Below are positions 5,685-6,113 of a stretch of DNA of 6,113 nucleotides, piece after piece. The DNA is from Actinomycetes bacterium (GTDB taxonomy: Bacteria > Actinomycetota > Actinomycetes > Propionibacteriales > Nocardioidaceae): positions 1-6,113 of the forward strand of contig JAKPAQ010000331.1 of the NCBI GenBank assembly GCA_029779385.1, read 5' to 3'. The notes beneath the pieces were generated by a model. It searched no databases. It saw only the letters and a program-made list of their open reading frames with translations, and had not been told where the DNA came from. The position numbers and the translations under genes are program-made. Position 1 is the stretch's first letter; the number at the start of each line of letters is the position of its first letter.

Positions 5685-6101
5685 ATGGCGAAACTGGACG
5701 TTCGAAATAGGCTTTGTTTAGTCACCGGTGCGACCGGCGGCATTGGGGCGGCCACCGCCCGTGAACTCGCCAATCGTGGGGCTCGGGTGATCCTGACCGA
5801 CCTTGACCAGACGTCGCTGAACGAGTTAGCGGCTGAGCTCAAAAGTCGCGGCGTCGACGTTCCGGTTGCGCTCGCAGTTGACCTGACTGATGCAGGCAAA
5901 GTCAAAGAGTTCGCCGCGCAAGTACAAGACAAAGTCGGTTCGATCGACCTGATCTTCAACATCGAAGGTGCCGTCTTCGTTTCCTTCGATGATCGCCGCA
6001 GTTACCTGGGCGAAGCAGCGGTTGATCACCTCGCCCAACTCGGTGAGGCGTTCAACGCTGATCTGTTCGAGCAGTTCGCTGCCGTGTTGGCGCAACAGTG
6101 A
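5685..6101 (+). CDS. Short-chain dehydrogenase/reductase, true N-terminus joined to an unrelated tail
   Basis: Residues 1-92 are the start of a classical SDR (NAD(P)-dependent oxidoreductase, usually 250-300 aa). They form a Rossmann fold with the cofactor motif TGATGGIG (14-21), an acidic residue at the end of beta-2 (ILTDLD, 36-41) that often favours NAD over NADP, AVDLTD (64-69), and VGSIDLIFN (84-92), which leads into the usual NNAG motif. After Asn92 (codon 5958-5960) the expected NAG is missing. The frame instead reads 46 residues (IEGAVFVSFDDRR... to the stop at 6099-6101) that translate the antisense strand of tetR, because 5953-6113 is a copy of 5130-5290. The Ser-Tyr-Lys active site is therefore absent. 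Only about 5685-5960 should be regarded as the genuine, 3'-incomplete gene. Substrate cannot be inferred. It is divergent from tetR and may be its target. Confidence 0.8.
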   Translation: MAKLDVRNRLCLVTGATGGIGAATARELANRGARVILTDLDQTSLNELAAELKSRGVDVPVALAVDLTDAGKVKEFAAQVQDKVGSIDLIFNIEGAVFVSFDDRRSYLGEAAVDHLAQLGEAFNADLFEQFAAVLAQQ

Positions 6102-6113
6102 TTGGGCGCAGTC
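5953..6113 (+). repeat. 161-bp direct repeat, copy 2 (misjoined to SDR gene, runs to window end)
   Basis: An exact copy of 5130-5290 replaces the expected continuation of the SDR gene. The first bases, TCTTCAAC(A), could serve both contexts, because a normal SDR would read ...ATC TTC AAC AAC here. The junction therefore probably lies in an 8-9 base microhomology. A copy with no mismatch, ending exactly at the end of the sequence, favours a chimeric read, amplification artefact or assembly error over an old duplication. Confidence 0.95.

Noticed and set aside
1..6113. Search for tRNA, rRNA, riboswitch, CRISPR, insertion sequence or attachment site
   Set aside because: Intergenic gaps are all under 130 bases and contain only the promoter, palindrome and terminator elements listed. 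No spaced repeats, transposase motifs or cloverleaf-like segments were seen.

Overview
The window is GC-rich (roughly 60% by eye), with long open frames, strong AAG lysine preference and -10 boxes placed so that transcripts begin at or next to the start codon. Its core is recognisable as the locus known from Mycobacterium tuberculosis as Rv0241c (htdX), Rv0242c (fabG4) and Rv0243 (fadA2). All of this points to an actinobacterium with a CoA-based fatty-acid metabolism. I cannot place it to order or genus. It is probably a whole small contig, because it begins inside a gene and ends inside a repeat.

Layout from left to right. Positions 1-258 hold the 3' end of a + strand gene that looks like a PAC2-family protein (proteasome assembly chaperone-like). 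Positions 302-1180 encode an acyl-CoA thioesterase II (TesB type), apparently from a leaderless GTG-start mRNA. Convergent to it is a two-gene minus-strand operon. fabG4 (2067-3398) is a high-molecular-weight 3-oxoacyl-ACP/CoA reductase, and htdX (1184-2065) is a double-hotdog MaoC-type dehydratase/hydratase starting one base after the fabG4 stop. A 129-bp divergent control region (3399-3527) with three small palindromes separates fabG4 from fadA2 (3528-4862, +), a FadI/FadA2-type thiolase. A perfect 51-nt palindrome, a likely bidirectional terminator, lies between fadA2 and a convergent TetR regulator (4943-5602, -). Divergent from tetR is the start of a short-chain dehydrogenase (from 5685).

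The thiolase, reductase and R-specific hydratase/dehydratase make three of the four steps of a CoA-linked beta-oxidation or chain-elongation cycle. TesB could release free acids from its acyl-CoA products. The enoyl reductase or acyl-CoA dehydrogenase step is not encoded here. The TetR protein is a candidate regulator of the locus or of the divergent SDR, but which one is inference.

The last 161 bases (5953-6113) are an exact direct copy of 5130-5290, internal to tetR. They are spliced onto the SDR gene after residue 92, probably at a short microhomology. This is most simply a chimeric or assembly junction, or possibly a tandem duplication of 823 bp. The apparent 138-aa SDR protein is therefore a hybrid and should not be trusted beyond residue 92. 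I found no RNA gene, CRISPR array, insertion sequence or clearly new biological system. The most unusual protein feature is a Ser in FabG4 at the usual catalytic-Asn position.
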